A stretch of DNA of 64,000 bases, from the NCBI RefSeq assembly GCF_014119005.1, contig NZ_JACGYX010000003.1, forward strand, positions 248,001 through 312,000. The letters run 5' to 3'. A program made the translations under genes and the position numbers. The stretch comes from Psychrobacter sp. GP33 (GTDB taxonomy: Bacteria > Pseudomonadota > Gammaproteobacteria > Pseudomonadales > Moraxellaceae). The notes under the pieces are model-generated. The model saw only the letters and a list, made by a program, of their open reading frames with translations, ran no database searches and had not been told where the DNA came from. Positions within the stretch are counted from its first letter, which is position 1, and each line of letters begins with the position of its first letter. Of this stretch, positions 18,510 to 27,438 are shown piece after piece.

Positions 18510-19958
18510 TTAGCGCTTATCATGTCTATCACTATATTCTATCCAGAAATCCGCATTTTCAACACCAGCTTTCCTTGGGTCGAACACAGGATTGAGCCCT
18601 AATTTCATTTGCTTATCATAGTCTTTCAACACTTTTAGAGCTGTTTTGCTGAGTAAGACAATGGCGATAAAGTTGAGGTAACACATACTGCCAAAGCCAA
18701 TATCACCTAGCGCCCACATCATGCCTACCGACTGTATGCTGCCGCTAAAACAGACGATTAAAAATACGATTTTTAATAACGGTTTTAAGATAGGGTAACG
18801 CATTTTGCTATCTAGATATACCATTGTGGTTTCGGCGATATAGTAATAAGCAATCAAACAAGTGAAAGCAAATAAGAATATAGCAATCGCAACGAAACCG
18901 CTGCCGTATTGGCTAAATACAGTGGATACTGCTGCTTGTGTAAATGCAGTTCCAGCTTCAATACCGGGCAGATTTTCGACCAAAGTCAGTCCTTCTGTAG
19001 GAATGACATTATACATACCCGTAGATAAAATCATGAGCGCAGTTGCGGTACATACGACAACCGTATCGATGTAGATAGAAAAGCTTTGCACTAAGCCTTG
19101 TTTGGCAGGGTGTGAGACTTCTGCTGCAGCTGAGCTGAAAGTCGCTTCGCCTGCGCCCGCAACGTTTGAAAAGACCGCACGACGTACACCCCAAGAAATA
19201 GCTAGACCAATAATACCGCCAAAAACTGCATCCATACCAAAGGCGCTTTTAAAAATTAAGGCGAACATAGCAGGCAAGTTTGAGGCATTAAAGGATAATA
19301 CGATGACCATCATGGCGATATAACCAATTGCCATAAAGGGGACGACTTTACCGGCAAAGCTGGCAATACGTTTGACGCCCCCAAAGATAATAACGGCTAG
19401 CATGGCAACAATAATAATACCAGTTACCATGGGCGGTATATTAAAAGCTGTGTTAAATGAATCGGCAATAGTATTGGCTTGTACGCCCGGAACAAGTACA
19501 CCGTAAGAGAGACAAGTCACAGAAGCTACAATGACGGCAAATGGCTTCATCTTTAGACCGCGCTCAATGTAGAAGGGTGAGCCGCCGCGATATTGACCAT
19601 CAACCTCATGCTTATACACCTGCGCAAGGGTTGATTCGATAAAAGCACTGGCACCGCCAAGCAGACCCATAATCACCATCCAAAATACTGCGCCAGGACC
19701 ACCTGCGGCAATGGCAGTAGCAACTCCAGCGATATTACCGACGCCAATTCGACCTGATAATGCCATGCAAAACGCTTGGAATGAGCTAATGCCTTGGTCA
19801 GACTGTTGTTTGTCAAATAACAGTCTAACCATCTCTTTGAGGTAGCGGAACTGGACGCCGCGTGTCATGACAGTAAAGTAAATCCCAACACCGAGTGCTA
19901 GGTATACTAACGCATCACTCCATATATAGCCGACAATGGTATTAATAATCGCTTCCAT
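18510..19958 (-). CDS. Sodium:alanine/glycine symporter (AGCS family)
   Basis: This inner-membrane carrier of 482 residues has about ten or eleven hydrophobic helices. AGCS signatures are VMTRGVQFRYLKEM near the N-terminus, QAFCMALSGRIGVGNIAGVATAIA, and the AVFSNVAGAGEATFSSAAA region that includes the cation-binding segment. The family imports small neutral amino acids with Na+. Its place between the aldehyde dehydrogenase and the second dehydrogenase of the hydroxyproline cluster suggests that it takes up hydroxyproline or a related amino acid. That substrate is an inference from location. Confidence 0.88.
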   Translation of the reverse strand: MEAIINTIVGYIWSDALVYLALGVGIYFTVMTRGVQFRYLKEMVRLLFDKQQSDQGISSFQAFCMALSGRIGVGNIAGVATAIAAGGPGAVFWMVIMGLLGGASAFIESTLAQVYKHEVDGQYRGGSPFYIERGLKMKPFAVIVASVTCLSYGVLVPGVQANTIADSFNTAFNIPPMVTGIIIVAMLAVIIFGGVKRIASFAGKVVPFMAIGYIAMMVIVLSFNASNLPAMFALIFKSAFGMDAVFGGIIGLAISWGVRRAVFSNVAGAGEATFSSAAAEVSHPAKQGLVQSFSIYIDTVVVCTATALMILSTGMYNVIPTEGLTLVENLPGIEAGTAFTQAAVSTVFSQYGSGFVAIAIFLFAFTCLIAYYYIAETTMVYLDSKMRYPILKPLLKIVFLIVCFSGSIQSVGMMWALGDIGFGSMCYLNFIAIVLLSKTALKVLKDYDKQMKLGLNPVFDPRKAGVENADFWIEYSDRHDKR

Positions 19959-20015
19959 GATCTTACTTCCCTGTAAGTATGTGACTAAAGTCTTAGATTA
20001 TTTTTTTAATATAAA

Positions 20016-20053
20016 ATGCGGTCATATCACCGTATTAAGCGACATGACCGCGT
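20016..20053 (-). terminator. Hairpin between aldehyde dehydrogenase and symporter genes, possible partial terminator
   Basis: An 8-bp perfect stem (GCGGTCAT with ATGACCGC), extended by a wobble pair, is followed on the minus strand by ATTTTATATTAAAAAAAT. It lies just after the stop of the aldehyde dehydrogenase and could reduce readthrough into the symporter gene. The loop is long (18 nt) and the T-run is interrupted, so its strength is doubtful. Confidence 0.45.
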
Positions 20054-20064
20054 TACCAAAGCTA

Positions 20065-21561
20065 TCAATTTACCAACCAAATGGTTTTGGTTTGCGTATA
20101 TTGTGATAAGGCTTCAAGTCCATTATCACGACCACCGAATCCTGATTGCTTATAGCCACCGAATGGCGTGGTAATATCTCCTTCTGAAAAGCCATTAATA
20201 GAAACAGTGCCTGCTTTAATAGCGGAAGCAACCCGATAAGCACGCTTGATATTTTGCGTATAAAAAGACGCCGCTAAGCCAAATTCAGTATCATTGGCAA
20301 GCGCGATGGCTTCTTCATCCGTCTCAAAACTGGTCACTGCAAGCAAGGGACCAAAGACTTCTTCTTTAAATAGCGTCATATCGGGCGTGACATCATCAAA
20401 AATAGTCGGTTCGATATACCAACCGCTACCCAATTCAGTATGAATTTTGCCACCTGCCACTAGGGTTGCGCCTTCTGCTTTTGCCGTCTCTAAATAATGA
20501 CAAACTTTTTCAAAATGCGCTTTTTCAATCATAGGACCAATGGCGGTATCGACATCATAAGGCGAGCCGATTTTCCAACCTTTAAGCCCTTCTTTAAGCT
20601 TATTCAGGAGGGTTTCTTTTTGACTGCTATGTACTAGTAAGCGTGAGCCACAACTGCAATTTTCACTCATGTTCCAAAAGGCGGCTGATAAAATATCATT
20701 AATCACAGCATCGTCTAATACGGCATCATCAAATACCACTTGTGGGCTTTTGCCACCGCATTCTAAAACGATTTCTTTCAAGTTGCTTTGCGCGGCATAT
20801 TGTAAAAATAGGCGACCCACTTCTATTGAGCCTGTGAATGACACCATATCGATATCCATGTGACGACCGATGGCAGCGCCAATAGTTTTACCCGTACCAC
20901 AAATTAGCTGTAACGCTTCTTTAGGCACACCTGCTTCATAAGCCAATTCGGTTAAGCGGTAAGCAGATAATGAGGTTAATGCGGCAGGTTTAACAATGAC
21001 GGAGTTGCCCATCATCAATGCTGGTGCCACTTTCCATGCATACATTTGTGCAGGGAAGTTCCATGGCAGCACCGCACCTACGACACCGATGGGCTCTTGG
21101 ATAATAAGTCCTAAAGCGGCGCTACCAGTAGGGGCGACTTTACCAAATACTTTATCAGCGGCTTCGGCATACCACTCAAAAGTTTCGATGGTTGCTGGAA
21201 TATCGGTATTTAAGCATTCGGTAATGGGTTTACCCGCATCGACACAATCTAATGCTGCAAGTTCTTCTGAATGCTCATGCATGAGGGCGCACCAGCGCTG
21301 CATGATGGTTTTACGCTCGCTAGGGGCTAAGCGTCGCCACGTGCCGTTTTCAAAACCGTCACGCGCAGCTTTCACGGCAGCATCGACGTCTTCTGCTGTC
21401 CCTGCGGCAATTTGACCGATAAGGGTGTTATCAATAGGAGTATGATTGTCTAATGTCGCCTCGGATTGAGGTTCAGCAACCGTTAATTGACCTGCCCATA
21501 ATTTTTGTTGTTTGGCTTGCTCAAATACTTGCTCTTTAGTAGTTTTTTCTTTAGTAATCAT
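20065..21561 (-). CDS. NAD(P)-dependent aldehyde dehydrogenase, probably 2-oxoglutarate semialdehyde dehydrogenase
   Basis: This ALDH-superfamily enzyme has about 498 residues. VLPWNFPAQMYAWK and IVKPAALTS form the cofactor site, FTGSIEVGR follows, the catalytic Glu is in VLECGGKSP and the catalytic Cys in NMSENCSCGSR. By subfamily it resembles PuuC-type semialdehyde dehydrogenases. By context it should perform the last step of hydroxyproline breakdown, 2-oxoglutarate semialdehyde to 2-oxoglutarate. Two in-frame ATGs lie close together; the second is chosen because AAGGA is 8 nt before it, whereas it abuts the first. The exact substrate cannot be told from sequence. Confidence 0.85.
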   Translation of the reverse strand: MITKEKTTKEQVFEQAKQQKLWAGQLTVAEPQSEATLDNHTPIDNTLIGQIAAGTAEDVDAAVKAARDGFENGTWRRLAPSERKTIMQRWCALMHEHSEELAALDCVDAGKPITECLNTDIPATIETFEWYAEAADKVFGKVAPTGSAALGLIIQEPIGVVGAVLPWNFPAQMYAWKVAPALMMGNSVIVKPAALTSLSAYRLTELAYEAGVPKEALQLICGTGKTIGAAIGRHMDIDMVSFTGSIEVGRLFLQYAAQSNLKEIVLECGGKSPQVVFDDAVLDDAVINDILSAAFWNMSENCSCGSRLLVHSSQKETLLNKLKEGLKGWKIGSPYDVDTAIGPMIEKAHFEKVCHYLETAKAEGATLVAGGKIHTELGSGWYIEPTIFDDVTPDMTLFKEEVFGPLLAVTSFETDEEAIALANDTEFGLAASFYTQNIKRAYRVASAIKAGTVSINGFSEGDITTPFGGYKQSGFGGRDNGLEALSQYTQTKTIWLVN

Positions 21562-21586
21562 TTTTATCATCCTTGTCTGCTTAGTT

Positions 21587-21621
21587 TGATGCCGTAAGCT
21601 TGTGTTTTGAACACGGCATCA
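21587..21621. repeat. Inverted repeat between deaminase and dehydrogenase genes
   Basis: TGATGCCGT at 21587-21595 pairs with ACGGCATCA at 21613-21621, a perfect 9-bp stem. There is no T-run on either side, so it looks like an mRNA hairpin within the operon and not a terminator. Confidence 0.5.
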
Positions 21622-21667
21622 GCTTTGGCGTTAGTTATCCTTGACATTATTGTTACTAAATTCAGTG

Positions 21668-22534
21668 CTATTTAGGCAATAATGCTAAAAATTCTGCTTT
21701 TTCGTCCGCTGGCATGTCAGTCAAGGGCACACGTACTGAACCGACATTGACGCTGCCTTTTAAACAACCGGCTTTGGCTTTTTGGTTATAGTTGCCAGAT
21801 TCCATAGAATGGATAGCGGGGTAGATTTTGCTCATGATATGTTTGGCTTTGTCCCAGTCGCCTTCTTGAGTGGCATTAAAGAGGGCGACTTGTTCTTCTG
21901 GAAAAACGTTAGCTGCGCCCGCAATCCAGCTTTTTGCGCCCCAAAAGAAGAAATCAACCGGTTGGTCGTCACAGCCACAAACCACTTCAAAGTTATCAAA
22001 ATTTGCTTGCAGCATGCGTAGCGCATGACTAAAGTCGCCGCTGCTTTCTTTAACGCCCACGATATTAGGATGTTTTGCTAAGTGCGCCACCGTGTCAAAA
22101 TCGATGCTCACGCCAACACGAGCAGGGAAGTTGTACATGATAATCGGCAGCTCACTGGCGTCCGCGACTTTTTCAAAATGGGCGATGATACCGTCTTGCT
22201 CAGGTAAGCTATAAGGCGGAGCAGATAGCATTAAGCCGTCATAACCTAAAGTTTTGGCTTGTTCGGCAAGTTTAATAGAGTGATCAGTTGATAAGTTGTT
22301 GATACCAGCGATTAACGTAACTTTACCTTTGGCAGCTTTAGCGATGGTGGTTAGCACCAGTTCACGCTCTGCGTCTGAAAAGGTGTAGTATTCACCAGTA
22401 GTTCCGCAGGCGACAATACCCGTCACGCCTTTGTCAATAAATGCTTCTACTAGCGTGGTTAAGGTTTCGGCATCGACATCGCCATGGTTGTCAAAAGGGG
22501 TGACGATTGGGACTAAAATTCCATTTATATTCAT
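21668..22534 (-). CDS. DapA-family pyrroline-4-hydroxy-2-carboxylate deaminase
   Basis: This class I aldolase-fold protein of the dihydrodipicolinate synthase/N-acetylneuraminate lyase family has 288 residues. ACGTTGEYY at 42-50 is the carboxylate-binding loop, IIMYNFPAR provides the catalytic tyrosine (Y134), and GVKESSGD carries the Schiff-base lysine K162. In hydroxyproline clusters this family deaminates and dehydrates pyrroline-4-hydroxy-2-carboxylate to 2-oxoglutarate semialdehyde. The adjoining epimerase, D-amino acid dehydrogenase and aldehyde dehydrogenase make that role much more likely than lysine biosynthesis. Confidence 0.87.
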   Translation of the reverse strand: MNINGILVPIVTPFDNHGDVDAETLTTLVEAFIDKGVTGIVACGTTGEYYTFSDAERELVLTTIAKAAKGKVTLIAGINNLSTDHSIKLAEQAKTLGYDGLMLSAPPYSLPEQDGIIAHFEKVADASELPIIMYNFPARVGVSIDFDTVAHLAKHPNIVGVKESSGDFSHALRMLQANFDNFEVVCGCDDQPVDFFFWGAKSWIAGAANVFPEEQVALFNATQEGDWDKAKHIMSKIYPAIHSMESGNYNQKAKAGCLKGSVNVGSVRVPLTDMPADEKAEFLALLPK

Positions 22535-22666
22535 GAGACTATCCTTAGTTATTGATAAATTGGTTATTGATGATTTTATTCATAGTGATTTAAAGTTAAA
22601 TCGCTTATTTTTTTTACCTTTCTTTCTTGATATGGCTTTCTTGACATAGCGTCATAGAGTTTCATA

Positions 22667-23920
22667 TCAGGCTTTCTTAAAACGGTTTAATCGGTAAGGG
22701 GTCGGGTCGATAGTGTGTGGCTCATCAAAATAATACGCTGCAATCATTTGCGCACTGACCACTGCTTGCGTTAAGCCTAAATGCTGATGACCAAAATTTA
22801 AAAATACGCGACCAATATTATCGATGACAGGTAATGAGTCTGCGGTTGAAGGACGAAATCCCATCCACGGCACGCTATCTGTGGCATCTAAATTTTCTTT
22901 AAGCATTGGCTGCGCCAGTGGCAAGAGCATTTGCGCGCGTCGCATATTGGCAGGCGCATCTAATCCGGCATACTCTACCGTCCCTGCCAACCGTAGCCCA
23001 TCTTGCATCGGAGTCATAATGAAGCGCCGATCTATACTTGATACGGGTATTTGCAAGCGCGTATTTTCATGAGGAAGCATCAAGTGATAGCCACGCTCAG
23101 TATCTAAGGGCACGCTCACACCAGTCAGTTGCTTGGCAAGTGCTTTTGAATGCGCGCCTGCAGATAGCATTACCTTATTTGCCGTCATTTCACCTTGACT
23201 GGTGGTGAGAAGAATCCCTTCTGCATTAAGCGTGGCTTCAAGCACACGGCAATGTTCAATGATATGACCGTCCAGTTGTCGAAAGGTATTGCTAAGCTGA
23301 CTGATGATGGCTTTTAAATTGGTAACGTGACCGGTATCAGGAAAAAACAACGCATTCAGCTGATTGTCTTGCAAGGCAGGTTCACGTTCTTGCAATGTCT
23401 CTTTACTCAATAACTCATTTGCTACGCCAATGTCGTTAAGACGGTTGCCATGAGCGATTAAATGCGCAATGCTGGCAGGCTTTTCGACTGTTAATAATGA
23501 GCCTTTTACCTGTACCCAATCATTGAGCTGCCACTGAGTGGCAAAGTCTTGCCATGCTTGTAAACTGTGTTGATTTAACTGTAATAAAGCCTTATGAATA
23601 CGGGCAAATGGCTCAGGGCGCATATTCATTAATAATTGGATTGCCCATGGCATTAAGCGTGGCAAGTAGCGCCAATCTAGCCGTAACGGACCTGCAGGAT
23701 TAAACAACATCGCTGGGAGATGACGTAAGATACTGGCGTCAGCAATGGGGAACACTTGTTCGGTTGCTAAGTGACCCGCATTACCAAATGAAGCACCTTG
23801 ACCCACTTCGTTGGCATCAAGCAGTGCTACTTTTACGCCCCGCGCTTGCAACGTTACCGCTGTCACTAGACCGATAATACCGCCACCAATAATATGTAAG
23901 TCGAAGTTTTGGGTGTCCAT
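22667..23920 (-). CDS. FAD-dependent D-hydroxyproline dehydrogenase, copy 1
   Basis: This DadA-like flavoenzyme of 417 residues starts MDTQNFDLHIIGGGIIGLVTAV, the FAD-binding motif. It contains FGNAGHLATEQVFP, AGTVEYAGLDAPANM, WMGFRPSTADSLPVI and NFGHQHLGLTQAV. GAGAG lies 7 nt before the ATG. It directly follows the epimerase gene, so it is the better candidate of the two paralogs for oxidation of cis-4-hydroxy-D-proline. The electron acceptor is probably the respiratory chain, as for other single-subunit DadA-type enzymes, but this is an inference. It aligns end to end with the copy at 17109-18368. Confidence 0.87.
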   Translation of the reverse strand: MDTQNFDLHIIGGGIIGLVTAVTLQARGVKVALLDANEVGQGASFGNAGHLATEQVFPIADASILRHLPAMLFNPAGPLRLDWRYLPRLMPWAIQLLMNMRPEPFARIHKALLQLNQHSLQAWQDFATQWQLNDWVQVKGSLLTVEKPASIAHLIAHGNRLNDIGVANELLSKETLQEREPALQDNQLNALFFPDTGHVTNLKAIISQLSNTFRQLDGHIIEHCRVLEATLNAEGILLTTSQGEMTANKVMLSAGAHSKALAKQLTGVSVPLDTERGYHLMLPHENTRLQIPVSSIDRRFIMTPMQDGLRLAGTVEYAGLDAPANMRRAQMLLPLAQPMLKENLDATDSVPWMGFRPSTADSLPVIDNIGRVFLNFGHQHLGLTQAVVSAQMIAAYYFDEPHTIDPTPYRLNRFKKA

Positions 23921-24009
23921 AAATGCTCTCGATAACTCATATTTACTTCAGCATAGGTACTTAAAATAGACGAATACAAATTTTTTCAGTGCTGTAAATT
24001 TAGCTCGCC

Positions 24010-24999
24010 TTATAAAGAAGATATGCCCCACTTAAAAGGATCATTATCTTGTAAAATTAAGCGGGTTTCTGCACAGACATAAGAATGACCACAAATTGTT
24101 GGAATAATGGTATTGTTAGGATATGTGCCCGTTTGGTCGAGCAGGCTAGGCGTTGCGTATTGATAACTGCCGGTAAATGAGCTGCCAACCACACCTTGTT
24201 GGTGCCATAAGTGCTCAGGTGCTAATTTGTTATCAGCGGCTAAGCAGGCAAGTTTGGCGCTAGTGCCCGTACCACAAGGTGAGCGGTCATAAGCAGCACC
24301 CGGACATAACACAAAGTTTTTGCTATCAATGTTAGCTTCTGTGCTATCGGCAAACAGCTCAATATGGTCAATCTCACCACCGTCTTTCCCTGTGATATTG
24401 CCCGCGACTAAAGCTTGTTTAATCTGGATACATACTTGCGTCAGCGCTTCAACATTATTGGCAGCAATATCTTGTCCATGCTCACTCACCAAAAAGAACC
24501 AGTTGCCACCCCACGCGATATCACCGCGAATCACACCAAGCTCAGGGACATTGACTTCAACTTGTTTTTTATAGCGATAAGAGGGGACATTTTGTACGCT
24601 GCAGCTACCGTCGTCATGTAAAGTGGTTTTGACCAAGCCGACTGGTGTTTCTAACCAATGCTCGCCTGCAGTGATTTTTTGTTGATGCGCTAAAGAAATC
24701 ATTACGCCAATAGTGCCGTGCCCACACATCCCAAGGTAGCCGGCGTTATTAAAAAAGATAACTCCTGCAGTGGCTTTAGGGTTGGTGGCAGGTAACAGCA
24801 AAGCACCAACAAGAACATCATTGCCACGAGGTTCTAAAATGATACTTTGGCGTAGATGATCAAAGTTTTGCTTGAAGTAGTGCAACTTGTCTTGAATGGT
24901 GTCGCCAACCAGAGTAGGAAAGCCATCATAGACCATACGTGTGGGCTCACCACCGGTATGCGAATCTATAATCTCAAAGTTATATAGTGTAGAAGCCAT
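24010..24999 (-). CDS. 4-Hydroxyproline 2-epimerase
   Basis: This proline racemase-family protein has two catalytic cysteines, C92 in MCGHGTIG and C242 in [14 protein letters not shown]. Cys at both positions marks an epimerase/racemase, as opposed to the dehydratases of the family, which have Thr at the second. The start [12 protein letters not shown] is typical of 4-hydroxyproline epimerase. It interconverts trans-4-hydroxy-L-proline and cis-4-hydroxy-D-proline, the first step of the pathway. The second in-frame ATG is chosen since AGGA lies 8 nt before it; the first, at 25008, has AGG touching it. It is the first gene of the minus-strand operon. Confidence 0.92.
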   Translation of the reverse strand: MASTLYNFEIIDSHTGGEPTRMVYDGFPTLVGDTIQDKLHYFKQNFDHLRQSIILEPRGNDVLVGALLLPATNPKATAGVIFFNNAGYLGMCGHGTIGVMISLAHQQKITAGEHWLETPVGLVKTTLHDDGSCSVQNVPSYRYKKQVEVNVPELGVIRGDIAWGGNWFFLVSEHGQDIAANNVEALTQVCIQIKQALVAGNITGKDGGEIDHIELFADSTEANIDSKNFVLCPGAAYDRSPCGTGTSAKLACLAADNKLAPEHLWHQQGVVGSSFTGSYQYATPSLLDQTGTYPNNTIIPTICGHSYVCAETRLILQDNDPFKWGISSL

Positions 25000-25071
25000 G
25001 ACCGACATCCTAATTCATCCGTGTAAAAGGTACATTCCATTGTCATTCATCAGACCCGATATCTTCCTAAC

Positions 25072-25113
25072 TACTGAATACCTAATACGTCATAGCCAGT
25101 ACTGAATATCTAA
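25072..25113. promoter_or_regulatory. Direct repeat, candidate operator of the PAS/AraC regulator
   Basis: TACTGAATACCTAA at 25072-25085 recurs as TACTGAATATCTAA at 25100-25113, matching at 13 of 14 positions with a 28-bp period. It lies between the divergent epimerase gene and the AraC-type regulator, where the operator is expected, since AraC proteins often bind paired direct repeats. The rest of the region up to 25359 holds no convincing gene, although one 86-codon minus-strand frame is open. Confidence 0.45.
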
Positions 25114-25359
25114 GGTCTGTATATAGATTGGACTTTTTTAAATGTATCGTCTTGCTGTTTTTTTGGTAAAAAATGCGCATTTCTGCATAGTTGATACTTA
25201 AATTAGCGAATGTTTTAATGAGAAGGTACGAAGGATTAGTAGCGTACCGCGAATAAATGGGGAATAAAAAAGAGGAGGTTAGCCTATAATTTAGGTATGC
25301 TTGACGGGAGCATGCCACGAGATACGATATTAAAAGTGACAAAAATAGGAGGTAAGAAA

Positions 25360-26181
25360 GTGAAAGGAAGTGATATGTTTAATAACGCTATAGAAGAAAA
25401 AAAACTGGTAGCCGTACTGCAGCAGAGTTTAGATAATTATTATCCAGATAATAGTTCGGTGTTTATTGGCAGTATTTCACTGTTATTACCGCTACTGGAT
25501 ACTTTGACTAATGTTGTATTTTTTGTAAAAGATGAGCAGGCGCGTTATCAGTTGGCGAATAAAACGTTATTGAAACGCTGCAAATTGAATAAGCATGAAG
25601 ACATTGTCGGTTTTACCTCAGAAGAGGTTTTTTCTCACCGTCAAGGTAAAGACTATGTGCTGCAGGATTTAAAGGTAATTCAGGAAGGAAAAGTGATTGT
25701 TGATAATTTAGAGCTACACAGTTATGCGTCAGGCAAGCTTGGTTGGTGCTTGACCAATAAGCTACCTATTTATAATGTCAATAAGCAAGTGATCGCCATG
25801 GTGGGTATTTCGGTTGATGTCGATGAAGATAATGAGCGCATTTTACGTAAACACGCTCGGTTGGCTGATGTGGCACAATTTGTACGCGACAATTTGGATC
25901 AAAAAATTAATATCACGGAGTTGGCAGCATTGGCGAATTTAAGCCTATCGCAATTAGAACGGACGTTTAAAGCAGTGTTGAATATGTCGCCTTTGCAGTT
26001 TGTACAAAAACTGCGGCTTGAATACGCTATTAAATTATTAGCCAGACATGAGATGTCAATTACCCAAATTTCATTGAACTGCGGCTATGGCGACCATAGT
26101 GCCTTTAGTCGCCAGTTTAAACAGTTCACAGGTATGTCGCCCACTCAGTTCCGCAAAGCTCATTTATCTATCACAACTTAA
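25360..26181 (+). CDS. PAS-domain AraC-family transcriptional regulator
   Basis: About 273 residues. The N-terminal half resembles a PAS sensor fold (LTNVVFFVKDEQARYQLANKTL, then VIAMVGISVDVDED). The C-terminal 100 residues are an AraC double helix-turn-helix: ITELAALANLSLSQLERTFK is the first and ITQISLNCGYGDHSAFSRQF the second, ending GMSPTQFRKAH. The GTG at 25360 is preferred, since a perfect AGGAGG stands 7 nt before it; an ATG at 25375 behind AAGGAAG is nearly as good. Transcribed divergently from the hydroxyproline operon, it most likely controls it. The ligand is unknown and might be hydroxyproline or an intermediate. Confidence 0.87.
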   Translation: MKGSDMFNNAIEEKKLVAVLQQSLDNYYPDNSSVFIGSISLLLPLLDTLTNVVFFVKDEQARYQLANKTLLKRCKLNKHEDIVGFTSEEVFSHRQGKDYVLQDLKVIQEGKVIVDNLELHSYASGKLGWCLTNKLPIYNVNKQVIAMVGISVDVDEDNERILRKHARLADVAQFVRDNLDQKINITELAALANLSLSQLERTFKAVLNMSPLQFVQKLRLEYAIKLLARHEMSITQISLNCGYGDHSAFSRQFKQFTGMSPTQFRKAHLSITT

Positions 26182-26214
26182 ATAGGGCTGTTTAAACGAC
26201 AACAGATAATTGAG

Positions 26215-27426
26215 CTAGCTTGGATCTAATAGTTCAATCCAGTGCTTCACTGGTATGTTGGATCGGCTGCCTAAATGCAGCTGGCAACCAATGTTGGCGG
26301 TGACGATTTGTTCTGGATTATCAATCGTTAAGTCTGCCAATTTATTGCTCAGTAATTTTTGACTCATCTCAGGCTGAAGGATGGAATAAGTACCGGCAGA
26401 GCCACAGCATATATGCTTGTCCTTGGTGCGAGTCAAAGTGATACCTGCTTGTTGCAAGATTTGCTCAACATGACCGCCCAATTGCTGAGCATGTTGCAAT
26501 GAGCAAGGGCAATGCACAGCTGTTTTACGTCCTTTATCTTGCAATTCCAGCTGGCTCAAGTCTTCTTTTAATAATACTTCACTAAGATCTTTGGTTAGCT
26601 CACTGACGCGATGCGCTTTGGTGGCATATTCTTGGTCATGGCTCAACTTTTCGCCATACTCTTTGACCATTGAGCCGCAGCCCGAGGCGCTAATGACAAT
26701 GGCTTCTACGCCCGATTCAATATAAGGCCACCATGCATCAATATTACGGCGCATAAATCCTAGCCCTTCTTCATGGGCGGTCATATGATAACTGACAGCA
26801 CCGCAGCAGCCAGCATCTGGTGCAGTGAACAAGCTGATGCCAAGTTTATCAAGGACACGGGCTGCCACAATATTGGTATTAGGCGTGGCTGACGGTTGGG
26901 CGCATCCGGCAAGTACTAGCATGCGGCGCGTTTGCTGCTGCTTTGGTAGCGCAAGCTTGACTTGTCTAAGGGGTACTTGGGATTTTAGCGTACTCGGTAA
27001 TAGTGGTCGCACCGATTGCCCTAAGCGTAACAAGAACCCGAAGCGACGTGAGTAGGGCAGCACTTTACGAATCAGCCAGCGCAGCAGTTTTTGTTGCAAC
27101 GGACGTTCTAATTGCTCCTCCATGATATCGCGACCAATTTCAGCTAAGCGTCCATATTTTACGCCAGAGGGGCACGTGGTCTCACAGCTGCGACAGGTCA
27201 GACAACGGTCTAAATGCGTCTGTGTTTTTTCACTGACATCACCAGTCTCAAGCATCTGTTTCATTAGATAAATACGTCCGCGTGGACCATCGCGTTCATC
27301 ACCCAACTCTTGATAGGTAGGGCAAGTGGCATTACAAAATCCGCAATGCACGCAGCTGCGCAAAATGGCGTCTGCTTCCTCAATGTCTGGATGATCCAGA
27401 TACTTCACATTAATTTGGGTACGCAT
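26215..27426 (-). CDS. glcF: Glycolate oxidase iron-sulfur subunit
   Basis: This is the electron-transfer subunit of the membrane-associated glycolate dehydrogenase GlcDEF. Two ferredoxin-type 4Fe-4S motifs stand at the N-terminus, CVHCGFCNATCP and CLTCRSCETTCP. Two CCG domains of the heterodisulfide reductase type follow, with GCCGAVSYH and HICCGSAGTYS. The 403-residue length matches the family. It is last in the glcD-glcE-glcF order and begins 12 nt after glcE. Together the three subunits oxidise glycolate to glyoxylate and pass electrons to quinone. Confidence 0.94.
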   Translation of the reverse strand: MRTQINVKYLDHPDIEEADAILRSCVHCGFCNATCPTYQELGDERDGPRGRIYLMKQMLETGDVSEKTQTHLDRCLTCRSCETTCPSGVKYGRLAEIGRDIMEEQLERPLQQKLLRWLIRKVLPYSRRFGFLLRLGQSVRPLLPSTLKSQVPLRQVKLALPKQQQTRRMLVLAGCAQPSATPNTNIVAARVLDKLGISLFTAPDAGCCGAVSYHMTAHEEGLGFMRRNIDAWWPYIESGVEAIVISASGCGSMVKEYGEKLSHDQEYATKAHRVSELTKDLSEVLLKEDLSQLELQDKGRKTAVHCPCSLQHAQQLGGHVEQILQQAGITLTRTKDKHICCGSAGTYSILQPEMSQKLLSNKLADLTIDNPEQIVTANIGCQLHLGSRSNIPVKHWIELLDPS

Positions 27427-27438
27427 AATGATTTCCTA

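Noticed and set aside
25082-25342. 86-codon minus-strand frame between epimerase and AraC regulator
   Set aside because: Overlaps the candidate operator and the regulator's upstream region; no ribosome-binding site or family resemblance.
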